Part shown: piece after piece, positions 1 to 12,921 of the stretch | Layout of the letters: each line of letters begins with the position of its first letter | How positions within the stretch are numbered: position 1 is the first letter of the stretch | Assembly (NCBI GenBank): GCA_016858145.1 | Contig: JAEHOE010000058.1 | Location: 62,001-126,000 of the forward strand | Reading direction: 5' to 3' | DNA length: 64,000 bases | Origin: Edaphochlamys debaryana | Taxonomy: Eukaryota; Chlorophyta; Chlorophyceae; Chlamydomonadales | Translations under genes and position numbers: made by a program | The notes under the pieces: generated by a model | Database searches by the model: none | Told to the model about the DNA's origin: nothing | Seen by the model: the letters and a program-made list of their open reading frames with translations, nothing else

Positions 1-86
1 CCGCCCTTGCAACCCATCTTCATACCTCTCGCCAGTCTCGCGTTCCACCCGCCACACGCCCCCCCTCCCCGTTCCCCCGCTGCCCC

Positions 87-3000
87 TCATTGCCCGCCCT
101 CCCCCGGCTGCAGCTCGTACGGCCCGAACAGCGTCTTGAAGCGCTCCGCCCGCGCCGCCTCCTCCTCGGGCTTGAGCGCGCAGGCCTTCCACGAGGCCCG
201 CTCGGGCGCCCCCGCCAAGTCCGCCAGCACCTCGCGCCCCAGGGCCATGGGCCAGCGCTCGCCTGGGTTGGTTATAAGGTTCCATGGGGGCAGGGGAGTG
301 AGGTTGGGTGGAAAGAGCATTGGGGGGAGCATGGAGGAGAGGACAGAGAAGGGAGGCTGGGGAGGGGATGGGGCGGGCCTTGAGGGGCCTTGGGGAAGAA
401 GTGAAGCTGAGGGCCAACAGTACCTATATCATGTCGCGTGCCCCCGTTCCGTCCCCCGCCGGTTCCCCAAACCGCCCCACCTCGCATGAGTGGCCGCACC
501 AGGCGCGACCCGTCCGGCAGGATGGCGATGAAGTACTCTGCGTCGCAGCCCCCCACCGCGCGCTCCAGCTGCTGCCGCAGCTCCTCGGGGCCCGAGCCCC
601 GGGTGGGGGGCGGCAGCAGCTCCAGCTGGTAGCCGGCCTGGGTGTGTGTGGGGGGGGAGGGGTGGCAGGGAGGGTGGCAGGGAGGGGTGTCGTGGGTGAG
701 TTGGATTGCGTCGCCTTGAGTCGAGGAAGGGAGGAATGGCACCAGCGCAACACGAAACGGTGCAGGTGTGGGGTGGCGACCGTGCCCGTCCGTCTGACGT
801 GGGGTTCCAAGCGCCAGACGCCACACGCAGTCCCCTGCCCAAGCCACCGGCGGCCGTCGCACCTTGGCAGCGGCCGACTTGAAGGCCTCCGCGGCCCGCC
901 GCCCCGCCGCCGGGGGCACCCCGATGACGTTGATGTGGCAGTGGTTGCCGCCCTTGTTGCGCAGGGACAGGTGCCGCTCGAAGCCCACCAGCTCTCGGCC
1001 CAGGGAGGCGTACATGGCCCGCAGCGCTGACAGGTACCTGGGGTGCGGGGTGCAATGCAATGCCCGCGAGGGAGGAGCCGTGAGCGTCAGCGTGGCGTAG
1101 TCGGAAGGACCGAAGGCGGGTGATAGGCGCCTTACGGCGTGCAGGTCAGGGCCGTGGCACGCCGTGGCTGTGCCGTGCGGTACGGTGCCGTGGCACGCCG
1201 TGCTGTGCAGTGCGGCGTTGTTGCGGTGCTGTGCTGTGCTGTGCTCACCGCTCCATCTCGGCGAAGGCGCTGGGCGCCAGCGCCACGGAGGCGGGGTGGT
1301 GGTCGATGGGGACCACCAGCACGTGCTCGGGCGTGATGGGGCCCTTGTCAAGGGCAACGTACAGCTGGGGAGGGGTGGGGTGGCGGTGAGGGTGTAAGGT
1401 GTGGGGAGCACCCTTAAGTTAAGCGCGCACCACCCGAAGGGCTAGGCCCCACGGGCAAGGCCCGATCGGCCCAGAGACTCCTCCGTATGCAAGCACCCCT
1501 CTTCCCCAACCCCTCTCAATCTCGGCAGCGTCTCCCCGCCTCCCCTCCCCTCGCCCCGCAGCGCACCTCGTCCCCCACGCTGGCCACCAGCTCCGTGTCC
1601 GCAGCCACCGAGCCCAGGCAGAACCAGCAGCCGTCCACAGGCTTGCCCGCGCCGCCGCCGCCGCCCTCGGCGCCCTCCCGCCCGCGGCCTGTCCCTGCGG
1701 TGCCTGCGCGGGACGTGGGCAGCAAGCCAGACGGGGCGGGCGGGAAAGTCAGCCCACGTACAGCCCCGAGGTATTGCTATACCTCTACCCAGGGCCCCCT
1801 CAGAGCTCGCCAACAACAGCCTCATTCAAGCACGAGTAGACACAACGTCGGCCCAGGGGCTTGCATGCTTGCAGGCATTGGCACTTGGCACCGCTAGGCG
1901 CCAACGTTTCCCGGGAACCGGCCGGCTCTCCGCCGCCCCTCCGCGGCCCTGCACACACGGCGCCCCCACGCACCCGCCGTGGACGGCTCCACGTGCACCT
2001 GGCGGCCCTTGAAGTCGCAGTTGTGCAGCGTCTGCAGCGCCCGCTCGGCGGCCTCGCGCGTGGAGAACTGGGGGGGTTCGGGGGCGGGGCAGGGCGGGTT
2101 GGGGGCACGTGGGGAAACAGGCGGGGAGCTGCCTTGCGGAGGCGGAGGGGGCGGGCCAAGGGGGCGCAGGTTGGGGGCACGTGCGTGTCACGAGGCTGCA
2201 GGCTGCAGGGTGCCCCCGCAGGTGCCGTGCGCTGGGCATGGGGTCAGCCGCTCGCCCAATGCCGGAGCCCCAAGTCCACAGCCCCAGCCGCCCCCACCTG
2301 AACGTGCGTGAAGTGCTGCACTCGGCCGTCGCGGGGGTTGGTGCCGCGCCAGATGTTGATGACCTGTGTGCGGGTGAACCAAGGGAGAAGGGCGGCTCTG
2401 TGGTTCATGCGGTGGCTTGGGGTGGTGGCGCGGGGGCGGCGGATGCTCCCCACTGTCCCCTCCCGCCGTCCCTAGCCCAAGGGCGCAGCGCTAGTCCCGA
2501 TGTGGCCCGATGCAGCCCCCGCCCCACCTTGCCAGCCTGCCCGAAGAACGTCTCCAGCTCCTCCTCCGTGGCCGCCCAGGGCAGGTTCTTAACCACCACC
2601 GTCTGCGCAGCGGCACACGACCGTTGTGAGGCGCAGATAATGGGGCACAGATAAGGTGTTTCGCGCGAGAGGCAGGTGCGGAGCAAAGACGGAGCGCCAA
2701 CGGTGTGGACACACAGACAGGTAGGAAGAGCCCGGGTGCAGACAGCTCTCGCGTGTCCCGCATTGCAGGGGCCCGGTGGGATGGCCCTGTGCCACCGCGC
2801 ACGGCCGCTGAGGGGTGAGGGGGGTTACCGCACCTGCCAGGGGTCTCGCGGCACGTCGGGCTTGCCGGCGATAGGCTGCGCCTGCGCGGGCGCGTCCCTC
2901 CGCGGCTTCTTGGCGCCCGACTGCTGCCAGCGGCTGAAGTTGGGGTCCGCGGCCTGAGCGAGGCAGGGGCCAGGGTTTGTCAGGGTCCGTCCAGCTCGAG

Positions 3001-5582
3001 GCATCACGGTAGGGTAGCATTACGGTAGGGTAACAGTCGCTGTGTGGGCCATGTCCGGCAGCCAGCCATTTCCCTCGGCCACCACTCAGCACCACAACCC
3101 GCGCGCCCATCCTGCCATCCTGCCCCCACAGGCCCCGCCACGCCTGCACCCCTCCTGCCCGGTTCACGGGCCCACGTGCATAGCCTACATCCACCCCCCA
3201 CCCGCCTCCCCCAGCCCCACCATCTCGTCCGCCTCCCGCTTGGCCTGCTTGAGGTCGAAGGGCGAGGGCGTGCACCCCTCGGGGGCGGCCGACAGGGCCT
3301 CGGGCTCCAGGGTGGAGGCGGGGGCCAGGCCCAGGGCGTGGAGGGACTTGGCCTGCGGGGGTAAGGGGGGGGCGAGGGTGGCGGGTGGCGCGGGGCGGGA
3401 ATTCACGGCTAGGGCTGGGGCCATCGCGTTGTTCTACGTTGTTCCCCCCTCGTGGCCCCGCCCTCTCGCATCCCGATCTGCCCTCCCCGCCCTCGCCCTT
3501 GCACCCCGTCCACGCCCCCACCTTGGCCGGGTGGGCATCCCGTGACCCCCCCCCACTCCCCTCCCCCAGTCCCCGTGCCCGCACTCCCACCTTGCCCGGG
3601 TGCGCCATGGGCGCCAGCCCCACGAACCGCGTCACGCGGATGCCCGCCCCCAGGTCCTTGTGCGAGAAGGGAGGCCGCGCGCAGTGCAGCGCCTCCCCCC
3701 CCGCGATGTGGTAGCGCGGCCGCGCCAGCGCCACCAGCTCCGCCACCACCGAGGAACCCGAGGTGGCGGGGCGGTAGCCTGCGGGGGTTGCAGGGTGCAG
3801 GGTGCGGGGTGCTTGGGTGGTGGTGGTGGTGGTGGTTGAAGTATTCGTTTAGGGATTCGCACGCCGCTTGCGATAGTCGAGTCAAGGTCTTAGCTAGCAG
3901 GACAGCGGCGGTCTGTCCTGGGCCGCGCGCGGCGCTCTGGGTCAGGGCCGCAAAGAACGGCGCAGCCCAGCCCCTGCTCGCCTCCAGCCCCCTCCCCCCC
4001 CCCCGCCCGCGACGCACCCTCCGGCAGCGCCCCCTGCAGCCCCGTGGTGAGCCCCCGCGGCCACTCGCACGTCAGCAGCACGTCAACCTCCCCCTCGAGC
4101 GCCTTGAGCTGGGCCTGGGGGGGGGGGGAGGAGCAGGGGCAGGGGCAGGGAGTGGGGTCCGGACGAGGGACAGTGAACTACCTCGCAAGCGGCCTCTGAA
4201 GTAGCGATGCGGGTGCAATCCTGCGGCCACCGGCGCAGCTTTCCGCACGGCCAAGCGGCGCTTCCCATGGCCGGTGGCGGCGCGCTGGCGGACACGGCCG
4301 AGTGGAAGCCTAGCCACGGCTTCACGTTGTGGGCCTGGCATCATTGCACCTGCCCGCCTTCACACAGATACCCCCGCCCGAGATCCCTCCCCCGAGCTCT
4401 CCCCCTCCCCGACCCCCCTTCCTCCCCTCCCCCCACCTTGAGGAGCGCCACGTCATCGGGTGTGTAGTAGGGGCAGGCGGGGCCCTTGCCGGCCGCCGCC
4501 GCGTCCTCCCCCTTGCCCGTGAAGGTGGCGTGGTGGTACACCCCGTCCAGGAAGGCCACATTGAGGCCGTGGACGCTGGTCTGGGAGGTGGGGTGGGGGC
4601 GGGCGGGTGGCATGGGTTGTGCGGATGTGGGCTGGCTGGCTGCAAGGCGGACCGGCAGTGGCCGCCAGGCTAGGCCGGCATGGCCTGACTGGCTGACGGC
4701 CCCGGCCCTGGCCTCAGCGGCGCTGGTCACGGTGCGGTCCCTTCTGGTGCTGCGGCCTTGCCCGGGGGTGATTTTGCCACCCCCCCTCCCCGCCGCCCGA
4801 GCCCCACCACTCCGGACCGGCCCAGGTACTTGAGCGGGGCCTTGGAGGCGGGCAGCGCCTCCAGAATGGCGTTGGCGCCAGCGCCTGGGGGGTGGGTCGC
4901 AGGAGGCAGTCGCTCGTGTGGTGAGCATATGGGAGGCGTGGCACTGACTAAGGGCCACGTGCGACGGGGCCAGACTGCCGTGGGCCGCCCCTCGCTGGCC
5001 TGGGGCAGCCGTAAGTCACGCAGCCCCCAGCTTCTCGCCCCCCTCTCTAACCCTGACCCTGGCCAGAAGCACGCGGCTGTCCTCTGGACTTGACCGTGTG
5101 ATGGGCGCTCAGGAGCTGCGGGGAAGGGCCTGCACCCCGCTGTGCACCACTCCGCCGCCGCCAGCGGCACGCTCCCGAGCCCTCCATCCCTGGCGCACGC
5201 CACGCCGCAGCTGCTCTCACCGAAGCCCCCGATGAAGTACGTGGGCACCGGCACAGCGCTCTCGCCGGTCACGTACTTGACGAGGGCGTCGCTGGGGTCC
5301 AGAGAATCGTCGCCGGGGCCTGGCGTGGGAAAGAGCAGTGGAGTGGCGGGAGGGTCCGGAAAGGAACAGTGTCAGGGTGGCGGGAGGGACTTAGGGTGCG
5401 GGCGGGCAATGCTTCATGCGGGCACCCGACAGACAGGTGTCTGTGGCCCCACCAAAGAACTGTCCCGCGCAGAACAAGGCCTCGAAAGGCCCGTTCTTCT
5501 TATTGACGCCATCCACTTTCTTGAAGAGGGCCGCCCAGTCGCCCTCGACAGCGCCGGAGAACAGCACCTTGACTGAGGACAT
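87..5582 (-). CDS. CWF19L1: CWF19-like protein 1 / Drn1 homologue with internal RRM (16 exons)
   Basis: Predicted cofactor of lariat-intron debranching (Drn1/CWF19L1 family, nuclear, intron-lariat spliceosome). Exons, in order on the minus strand: 5453-5582, 5221-5319, 4811-4884, 4437-4580, 4018-4114, 3591-3778, 3221-3352, 2834-2953, 2528-2602, 2298-2363, 1974-2067, 1567-1703, 1249-1364, 863-1037, 481-637, 87-262. They sum to 1,980 nt (659 aa). Residues 1 to about 245 form the metallophosphatase-like Drn1 domain: it starts MSSVKVLFSGAVEGDW, with PTYFIGGFG and LKYLGRSG further on. Residues 329-405 are an RRM (TVVVKNLPWAATEEELETFF, then VHVEPST). The CwfJ N-terminal half carries CWFCLGS, HVLVVPIDHHPAS and the HIT-like GGNHCHINVIG. 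The CwfJ C-terminal half ends ERFKTLFGPYELQ. The start is the ATG beginning the conserved domain, only 598 bp from the divergent neighbour. The family assignment is firm. The RRM is absent from the yeast and human members as I know them. Confidence 0.93.
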
Positions 5583-6180
5583 GTTGCAAGCTACGTCAGG
5601 GCCGCATGTATGCAGAAGAAATACCGGGATGGGCGGCGATGCCGAGTGCCGAGTGAGCCTGCAGCTGCGTTCAGAGTCAATAACCAGCTCAATATGGTAT
5701 GCCGCCAGCCCTGTCGAGGTGCGCGGGCTCGGACCAAAGTTTGCAAAGTGCATGCACCTGTCGTACACCGTCAGGCTGTGCAACTCGGTAGCACGCTTGC
5801 CGGGCACGACCGCTGGCAACCACTCCGCCTATACTGACCTTACCTTGACATAGACTCTGGCCCTGGTTTACTCGGGCCCGGTATCAGTCGCCCCTTGACC
5901 CAACATCCCAACTCCGCGCTGCGTAGCAGCACGCCCCGGGCTGAATGCCACGTTCACAGCGGTAAGTTGCTTCAAGCTGTTGTGGGAAGTTGGCCACAGC
6001 ATGTGGCAGCGCCCGGCAGCGTGCGGGTCCCGGTCGCGACGCTTCGAGCCTGTAGCGAGCTAACCTTTCCCTGTGCCGTTCCACGTGCCGGACTTTGGAA
6101 GAATCGAACTTCTACTTTGCACTGACGGCTTGAAACATGCGCGCAGGTGCTAGCGGCGGACTCGCATTGCTGCAGCGGCC
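5583..6180. promoter_or_regulatory. Shared 5' region between divergent genes
   Basis: 598 bp separate the start codons of the CWF19L1-like gene (minus) and the low-complexity gene (plus). The stretch holds no coding exon that I can support, so it must contain both 5' UTRs and both promoters. I see no convincing TATA box. This is inferred from gene orientation only. Confidence 0.5.
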
Positions 6181-9100
6181 ATGGCCCCAGCGGACAGAGT
6201 CCGGGGCGCTGAGCGACTCCATCTCGCATTCCAGGAGATGTATGGCCCTTTGCGGAACGGCGAAGCTGAGCCCGGTGAGCGCAGTGTCCTGTGTGGGCAC
6301 CAGGCCACCAACATGTCCGCGCCCGCTACCATCCCCTCACGCCCTGCGGCACAGCCTCTGACCCGCGTGCACCTCCTCGCTCCCCCCCCCCCTTTCCCGC
6401 AGATGCCAAGCTAACCACGCCCTCCAAGTCTGCTAGGCCCGCAAGCGGAACGCGTGCCTCGCCACCGTCGGGCTCCTATGCCTCCGCGCGCCTAGCACTC
6501 GCGTTGGGCTCCAACACGAGCGTTTCCGCCTCCCAGGAGGGCCTACCCCACGAGCCCTCACCAGGCCTCACCAGTCCGGCCGCCATCAAGCGGGTGGGCA
6601 GTGCTGGTACGCCCACCGGCAAGTCACCCTCTGCCACCGGTTACGCCAAGCGCCACTCCCAGCGCGCGGCGTACATCGCTGGCGGCCCAGCTTCCCTGGC
6701 GTCTCCCGGCGCTGGCCCCGGGGCGCAGTCGCCCTTCCGTCAGTCGCTGGAGCTGCGCACCAAGTCCGGCTCCACCAAGTGAGTCAACTATTAGGTGGCG
6801 GTAGCGCACTGCCATCTGGACCCCACAGTCCTGCAATCTATGACTCGTGTGGGCCCCACCAACCTTCTGGCCCGCGCTGCCCGCCCCCTCCCCGCAGGCC
6901 CGGCCCCGCCGCCGCCCCCGCCGCTAAGGGCTCCTCCCAGCAGCCCGTGGGCGCCACCACCTCGGCCGTCATCGCGGCCCTCGCCATGGACGCAGCCCTG
7001 CCCGAGCTGGACCCCGCGGCGCTTGCCCTCCTAGAAGCCATCATGGGCGGACCCCCAGCCCTGCCGCCACCCTCCGTCCCCCCACCGGCCCCAGCCCCCA
7101 ACAGCTCCGCTGCCGGTCCGGCGTCCGCCACACAGGCTGCCGCCGCGCCCGCCGTCACCCCGACTCCGGCAGCCGCAGTCGCGGCCATGCTCCCGCCGCG
7201 GCCGCCGCTGGCCCCGGTGGCACAGCCGGCGTCCTCGGCCGCCGGCTCCTTCCCGTCCTCGCCGGGGGCCAATGCCCGCACCGGCACAAGCGCCACTGCG
7301 GCGTGGGCGCCCGTAGACGCGACGCCAACACACACCACGGAGGCCGCACAGTCCTCGGCTACGTCGCCCAAGGCCCAGTCCGTGGCAGCAGGCTCCTCGG
7401 CGGCCGGCAGCCCCCGCAACGACCCCCCCTGCCCTGGGCAGCCCAACGTTCACCGCCCCGGCCAAGGTGCCGGTGCGGGGTCCGGCCTGGAGGCCGCCCC
7501 CGGCGGCGGCTCCGCACCCGAGTCCGGGGTGCGCATCCGCAGCGCTGTTGCTGGTCGGACCGTCAGTCTGGCCGCCGCGCCCCCGGAGGTGGCCTCGCTC
7601 TCAGCCGCCCAGCCGCACGCGCTCTTCCTGCCGGGGGCCGCCGAGGAGGCCGAGGAGGCTCGAGGTGAGCGGCCAGGTGGCCCGGAGGGTTTTAAGGCTG
7701 GCAGCACAGGAGAATGAGGAGACTGTAGGGCTGGCGTGCCTTGTACAGGTAACCTGCAGCCGCACCTGTACCAGTGTTTGACACTCCCGTTTGGTTCTTT
7801 GTGTGCGTGCAGGCCGGAACGCGAGCCGCCTGGGCTGCACCAGCGACTCGGAGGCGCCGCCGCCCGGGGGCCGCGAGGGGCACCACCACCACCACCACCA
7901 GCGCACCCCCAGCACCGCCTCCGGCTCCGCCGCTCCCTCTGGCTCCTCCGCGGCCCACACCGCCGCCAGCGGTGCGCGTGCGCTGCTGCGGCGCGTGTGC
8001 CGCTCGCAGGCCAACCGCACGCTGTCGAGCCGCTCCATGCGCTCCGCGGGCGGGGGCGGCGGCGCGCTGCGTGAGGACGGCCGCCGGCCCACGACCTACG
8101 CCGAGCTCCAGGGTGGGTGGGGGTTCAGGCTGGGGCCAGGGCCAGGCTTTGTGTGGAGGGCCAGTCGTTATCCTGCAGCTGCAGAGCACCTCTGAGTGAC
8201 GATGCCCTGCGTGCGTGCACCCCTGCAGCCGCTGCCAAGCTGGCTTCGGTTGCGGACAGCGCTGCCGCCGCGCAGCCAGGCCCGGCGCCGGCGCACGGCC
8301 GCAAGAGCAGCCGCTCGCTGGACGGTGGTGAGACGCGGTCCTCGGCCAACAGCCACAGCAACAGCGGCCCCACGGACACCGACCGCCCCTCCCTGGCCTC
8401 CACCGCCCCCGCCTCCCGCACCATCTCCCGCACCGCCCTGCCCGCGCCCATCCCCGAGCGCCCGTCTGAGGGCCGCGCCACCACCGCCGCCACCGAGATC
8501 CGAGACGGCCCCGCCACCCCCACCGCGCACGCATCCACGCCTGCCTCGCCCACGGCCCACGCGCCTGCCGTTCCCTCGGCAGGCGCGGACGGCAAGTCTC
8601 CGCACAAGAAGCGCGGCGGCTTCCTGGCCGGCCTGTTTGCGTGCTTCAGGGGCGGCCGTGCGGAGCCGGAGCTCCCCGAGGCGGCCCCTTCCCCTGCGGC
8701 CCTCAAAGTGATGGCGCCCGCAGAGCCCGCCGCCGTCGCCGAGCTGCCCATCGCAGCCGCCGTGATGGCGGAGGACCCGGCGCCGACTGCGTTTGCCCAC
8801 ATCTCGGAGCCTCTGCCGCCATCCCCCGTGGCGGAGGAGCCGTCGGCTGCCACGGCCGCCACCACCACCGCCTCTCCCACCGCCGCCCCAGCCCGGGCAG
8901 GCTCTGGCGACGGCTCCGTCAAGGGCCATGGCTCACCCCAGCCTCAGACGCAGCCCCTGCACGCTAGGGCGTCGCTGCCACCCGGCTCCAACACCGGCTC
9001 CGGCAACCCCTCCCCCCGCACGCCCACTCGCGCCGGCATGTCCTCCCCCGGCGGCAGCCGTCGCTCCATGCTCGGCGCCTCGCAGCCGGGCACCGCCGCC

Positions 9101-12100
9101 GCCCTGCCGCCGCTGCCGCAGCAGCCCTCGCCGCTCGGCCGCCACGGCGCTCCCGCCGTGGTCCGCCACAGCCCGCGCTCGCACCGGCTGCTCGACGATG
9201 ACGAGACGTCACTCATGCGTTCCATGGACATTGTCCACACGGGCACGGCCGCATCGGCGGCGGCGCTGACGGCGGCGCGGGCCATCCGCCCCCGCTCCAA
9301 CTCCCGGGCGGGTGGCGGCATGGCGGCGACCGTCGACTGTCTACTGGCGTCCAACGGAGGGGCCAGCGGCGGCCACCGCCGCCTGACCCGCGAGGCCTCC
9401 GCCGACGGCCAATCGCTGGTCGCCACCGCCACCTCCGCCGCCGTCGCCCAGGCCGCCGCCGCCGCGCTGGCGTCGGGCCCCCCCTCCCGCCGCATCACCA
9501 AGAGCCCCCGCGACACAGACGACGCTCTGTCCGTACCCCTGCCGGACGCACCCGCCACCCAGGTCGCAACGGCCGTGTCGGAGGCTGGCAGCGCCGCCTC
9601 CCTCGCCCCACCCGGCCCAACGCCCACCGCCGCCCCACCCTCGAGCTCCGAGCCCCCAGGGCCCATCTTCTCTGCAGCCGGACCGCTGCAGACGGGGTCG
9701 CGGTGCAGCCGCAAGCGCGGCCGTGCCTCTGCGCATCCCTTTGGCAGCTCCCTAGCGCAGCTGGACGCCAAGGCTCTGGCGGCGCTGCCCCTAGAGGAGA
9801 TGCTGGAGACCATCCAGGCCGCCATCGCCGCGGATGACGTGGCGCGCGGCCGCGGCGGTGCGGGCCTGGCTGGGCCCGGGCCCGACGGCGCCCTGGCCGG
9901 GCCCAGCGGGGCCCACACCGTGTCCAGCTTCCTGCCCGTCCCCGGCAGGTCGGGCGCGGGCCTGGCGGCCGCGATCCGCCGCCGCCGCTCGGGCGCGGGC
10001 GGCAGGGCCGGGGCCAGCGGCGCGGCGCCTGCTCGCGGCGCGGCGAGGGGCAGCGACGGCGGGAACGCCGCTGGCATGGGCGCGGTTCAGACCACAGCCA
10101 TGAAGGCCGCACCCCTGGGCGGCCAGAGCAGCCGCCGCCGCCGGCGCGTCAAGGCCTCGGCCCGGGCCCGCACCGCGGCGCCAGCTGCCGCCGCCGCCAG
10201 CCCGCTCGCAGCCAACAACAGCTCCCTGGGCCAGACCAGCCCCGGCGCTCGGGTCAGCAAGGACGGCTTGGCGGCCACGTCATCGGGGCCTCGTGTGTGG
10301 CGCCACGGCGGTCGGGCGCTCGCCGGCATGGGCCTGGGCATCGCCGGGAGCTCCACCGCACTGCCCAACCCCCTGGCCACCTCGCCACGTGCCTCCGTGG
10401 ACTGCTACTTCGTACGGCAGCCGCCGTACAAGAAGACGCAGCTCAGCAGCCGCAGCGTCTCGCCGCCGCCCCTGTCCCTGGTGGCGCCGCCGGCCTCGCA
10501 GTCGCCTGCCACGGCCGCGGCCGCGGCCCCCGCCCGGCCCTCTCTGGAGAAGGCGGCGGTGCGGGTGCCCGGGGTCGACCTCCGCGCTTCCGCCCCTGCG
10601 CATGTGGGCAGCTTTGGCGCCGCCAGCCGGGCCGTGCGGCAGCTGCTCGAGGCAGAGGAGGTAGAGCTGGGTCCCTGGCCCACCAGCCCCGGAGCCGCCG
10701 CCGCCCCCACCGCTCCGCCGCCGCTGCCGCCGCCAGTGCTCACGGCCGCCGCCAAGGCCGCCACGCTGCCCCGCGCGGCGGCGCCCAACGCCGCCGCCAA
10801 GGCCTCTCTCAACGCCACTGCCGGGGCCCAGGTGCTGACCACCTCCCTGGACCTCTCGGCCCTGCTGGCGCGCAGCGGCGCCCGCGCCCCGCCCGCGCCA
10901 CCCCCCGCCAAGCCCCTGACCCCGCACAAGTCGCCCCGCGCGGCCTCGGCCTCGCACAAGGCCCTGACCCCCACCAAGAAGGACCGCGGCGTTGACTCTG
11001 TCACCGACGAGGTCTTCGCCCAACTGGTCCAGCTCATCGGCGGCGGCGGCGGCACCGCCTCCGGCACCGCCGGCGGTGTCGTGGGCGTCACGGCACTGCG
11101 CCGCCCCGACGGCGGCCTGGCGGAGGAGCCCTCGGGCGCGGAGGCCTTTGCGCCCCGCCAGGTCCTGGCGCCGGCGCCCCTGCTGGTGCCGGTCATGGAC
11201 GTGCAGCTGGCGGCGCCGGCGGAGGGCGCGGCGGCGGCGGTGCACGGAGCGCTGGCGGCGTCGGGCAGCAGCCGTGAGGCCCTGCTGCTGAGGAGCCTGC
11301 TGGGCTGCGCGGAGCCGCCCGTGTTTGCGCCGCCGCCAAAGGAGGCCCCCGCCATTAGCCTGATGGAGCTCATGGCGCGCGCTGCTCCGGTGGCCGTGCC
11401 GGCTGACGCCATGGCGCCCACGCCCTTCGCCGCCACCGCCATTGCCGCGGCTGAGACCAAGCCCGGTGAGGCTCTGGGCAGCACGAGCAGCGTTGAGCTG
11501 CTGGCGGCAGCGCGCTCGGCCCTGGTGGCGGAGGAGGTGCCGGCGCCGCCGGACCAGCGCGGCGTCAGCTTCCTGCGCCTGTCCCGCTCAGGCGCGGCGG
11601 AGGGCACCGGCACAGGCCCCGGCGCCGGCGTGGGCGGCTCCAAGGCCGCCAGCGTGGGCGGCTGCGGCCCCGTGCGCACCGCCTCTGTGACCTCTCCGGC
11701 GGGTGCCAGCATGCGCCGCTCGGCCTCCACGCAGAGCGGCAGCGGCAGCGTCCTGATCTCCAGCACCAGCAGCGGCAAAGGCGCCAAGGCCCAGGTCCTC
11801 GTCTTGCACCGCTCCTACAGCAACCTGCTGCTGGGAACGCCGCCGCAGGAGGCGCCGTCGACTGGGCGGCTTGCGCCGCCGGCCGTCGAGTCCCTGGCGG
11901 AGGCAGCCGAGGAGCAGCCACTGACGCCCACCGGCCCGGGCGCGGCGACGGTGGAAATGGAGCTGCTGCCGCCCGAGGCACTGACGTCAGCGGCGAGCGC
12001 GGCTGGATCCGGATCCCAGGAGGAGCTGCCGGCAGCTGGGTCTCGCTCCAGCGCTTCGAACGTGGTGGTGGCGGTGGCCATGGGCGGGAGCCTGGCGGCG

Positions 12101-12454
12101 GGCAGCCCCTTCAAGACCATTCCGCACGCGACGACCGAGGCGGCGGCGCTGGCGTCGGACGCTGGCAGCGGCGCCCTCTTGGCAATGGCGGCCGTTGGGC
12201 GGCAGGAGATGGACATTCACGAAGCGGCCGCGGAGGAGGACGCGGCGCTCGTGTATGACGCGGCGCTCAGCCCGCGCACCTCGGCAGGCGGCGAGCCGCA
12301 GCCTGCGCCCGAGGATGGTGAGGGCGAGGCGGAGACGGAGGTGGGGGTGGGGTTGCTTTCTGGCGGCAGCGGTGCGGTGTGCATGACGCTGAGCGCCATG
12401 GAGGAGACCCTGAACCAGTTTGACGCCTTCTTGAGCCCCCCGGAGGCCGAGTGA
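6181..12454 (+). CDS. Very large low-complexity Ala/Pro/Ser-rich protein, unknown function
   Basis: Five exons: 6181-6274, 6403-6778, 6898-7664, 7813-8112, 8229-12454. They total 5,763 nt (1,920 aa). The start ATG lies in a good context (GCCATGG) and opens MAPADRVRGAERLHLAFQEM. I recognise no catalytic or binding domain. Most of the chain is Ala-, Pro-, Ser- and Gly-rich and probably disordered. Short islands stand out: a run of six His near residue 435, a basic-hydrophobic-Cys motif KKRGGFLAGLFACFRGGR near residue 640, RQPPYKKTQLSSRSVSPPP, a Ser/Thr-Pro cluster PLTPHKSPRAASASHKALTP, a hydrophobic-acidic stretch DEVFAQLVQLIGG, and the extreme C-terminus MEETLNQFDAFLSPPEAE. Many SP/TP and RxxS sites suggest a phosphorylated scaffold; that is inference. 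The last exon is 4.2 kb without an intron, in contrast to its neighbours. Reading frame, codon usage and splice phases all agree, so the gene itself is secure. Confidence 0.85.
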
Positions 12455-12852
12455 TCCTCATGGACGTCGGTGCTTTCTGAAGATTTGCCATCAGCTTTTG
12501 TCGCGTGCTTCGACGATAATGGGTTTGCCCTGAAGAGCAGGCAATAGCCCATGGCCCCTACACATAGCTAACACTAGCACGGGGTTGGGCTGGGCTAGGG
12601 TTGGTCGAAAGGGGATTCTTGCGAGTTGGCGCTCACGTATAGCCATGTGGCCACACACGATTGGGGTCATTGGGCTCTCGGGAGTTGTGACTCAACTCTC
12701 TGGCCCTCTGGCCGATGACCCAACGCCCCTGGCATTGACCCGGCCAACGCTAGACAAGGAACGGACGGTGGTATGATCTGTTGGCCTGATGCCGGCACAC
12801 TGACTCGAGAGGGAGAGATCAATCTAGGGGTCTGCAGGTTGCTTGAGGCCGT

Positions 12853-12921
12853 TAGCAAGTGGTCTCTGACCTCAGTAGCAAGGGTCCTTTGAACCCTCTA
12901 GCGAGGGTCTCTAAACCCTTT
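12853..12921 (+). repeat. Three 23-nt imperfect tandem units in a 3' UTR
   Basis: Units begin at 12853, 12876 and 12899, each starting TAGC(A/G)AG, with an exact 23-nt period. Units 2 and 3 share the frame AGGGTC...AACCCT, which is also weakly palindromic. It sits about 400 nt after the stop codon of the low-complexity gene, inside the probable 3' UTR. Confidence 0.6.

Noticed and set aside
7879..7900. Six consecutive histidines as a possible cloning tag
   Set aside because: It is internal to a natural low-complexity coding exon with no vector sequence nearby. CAC repeats are common in this GC-rich DNA.
10405..11787. Long open frame on the minus strand opposite the low-complexity gene
   Set aside because: High GC makes antisense frames stop-poor. 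The plus frame has agreeing splice phases and a start context, while the minus frame has no homology or consistent exon signals.
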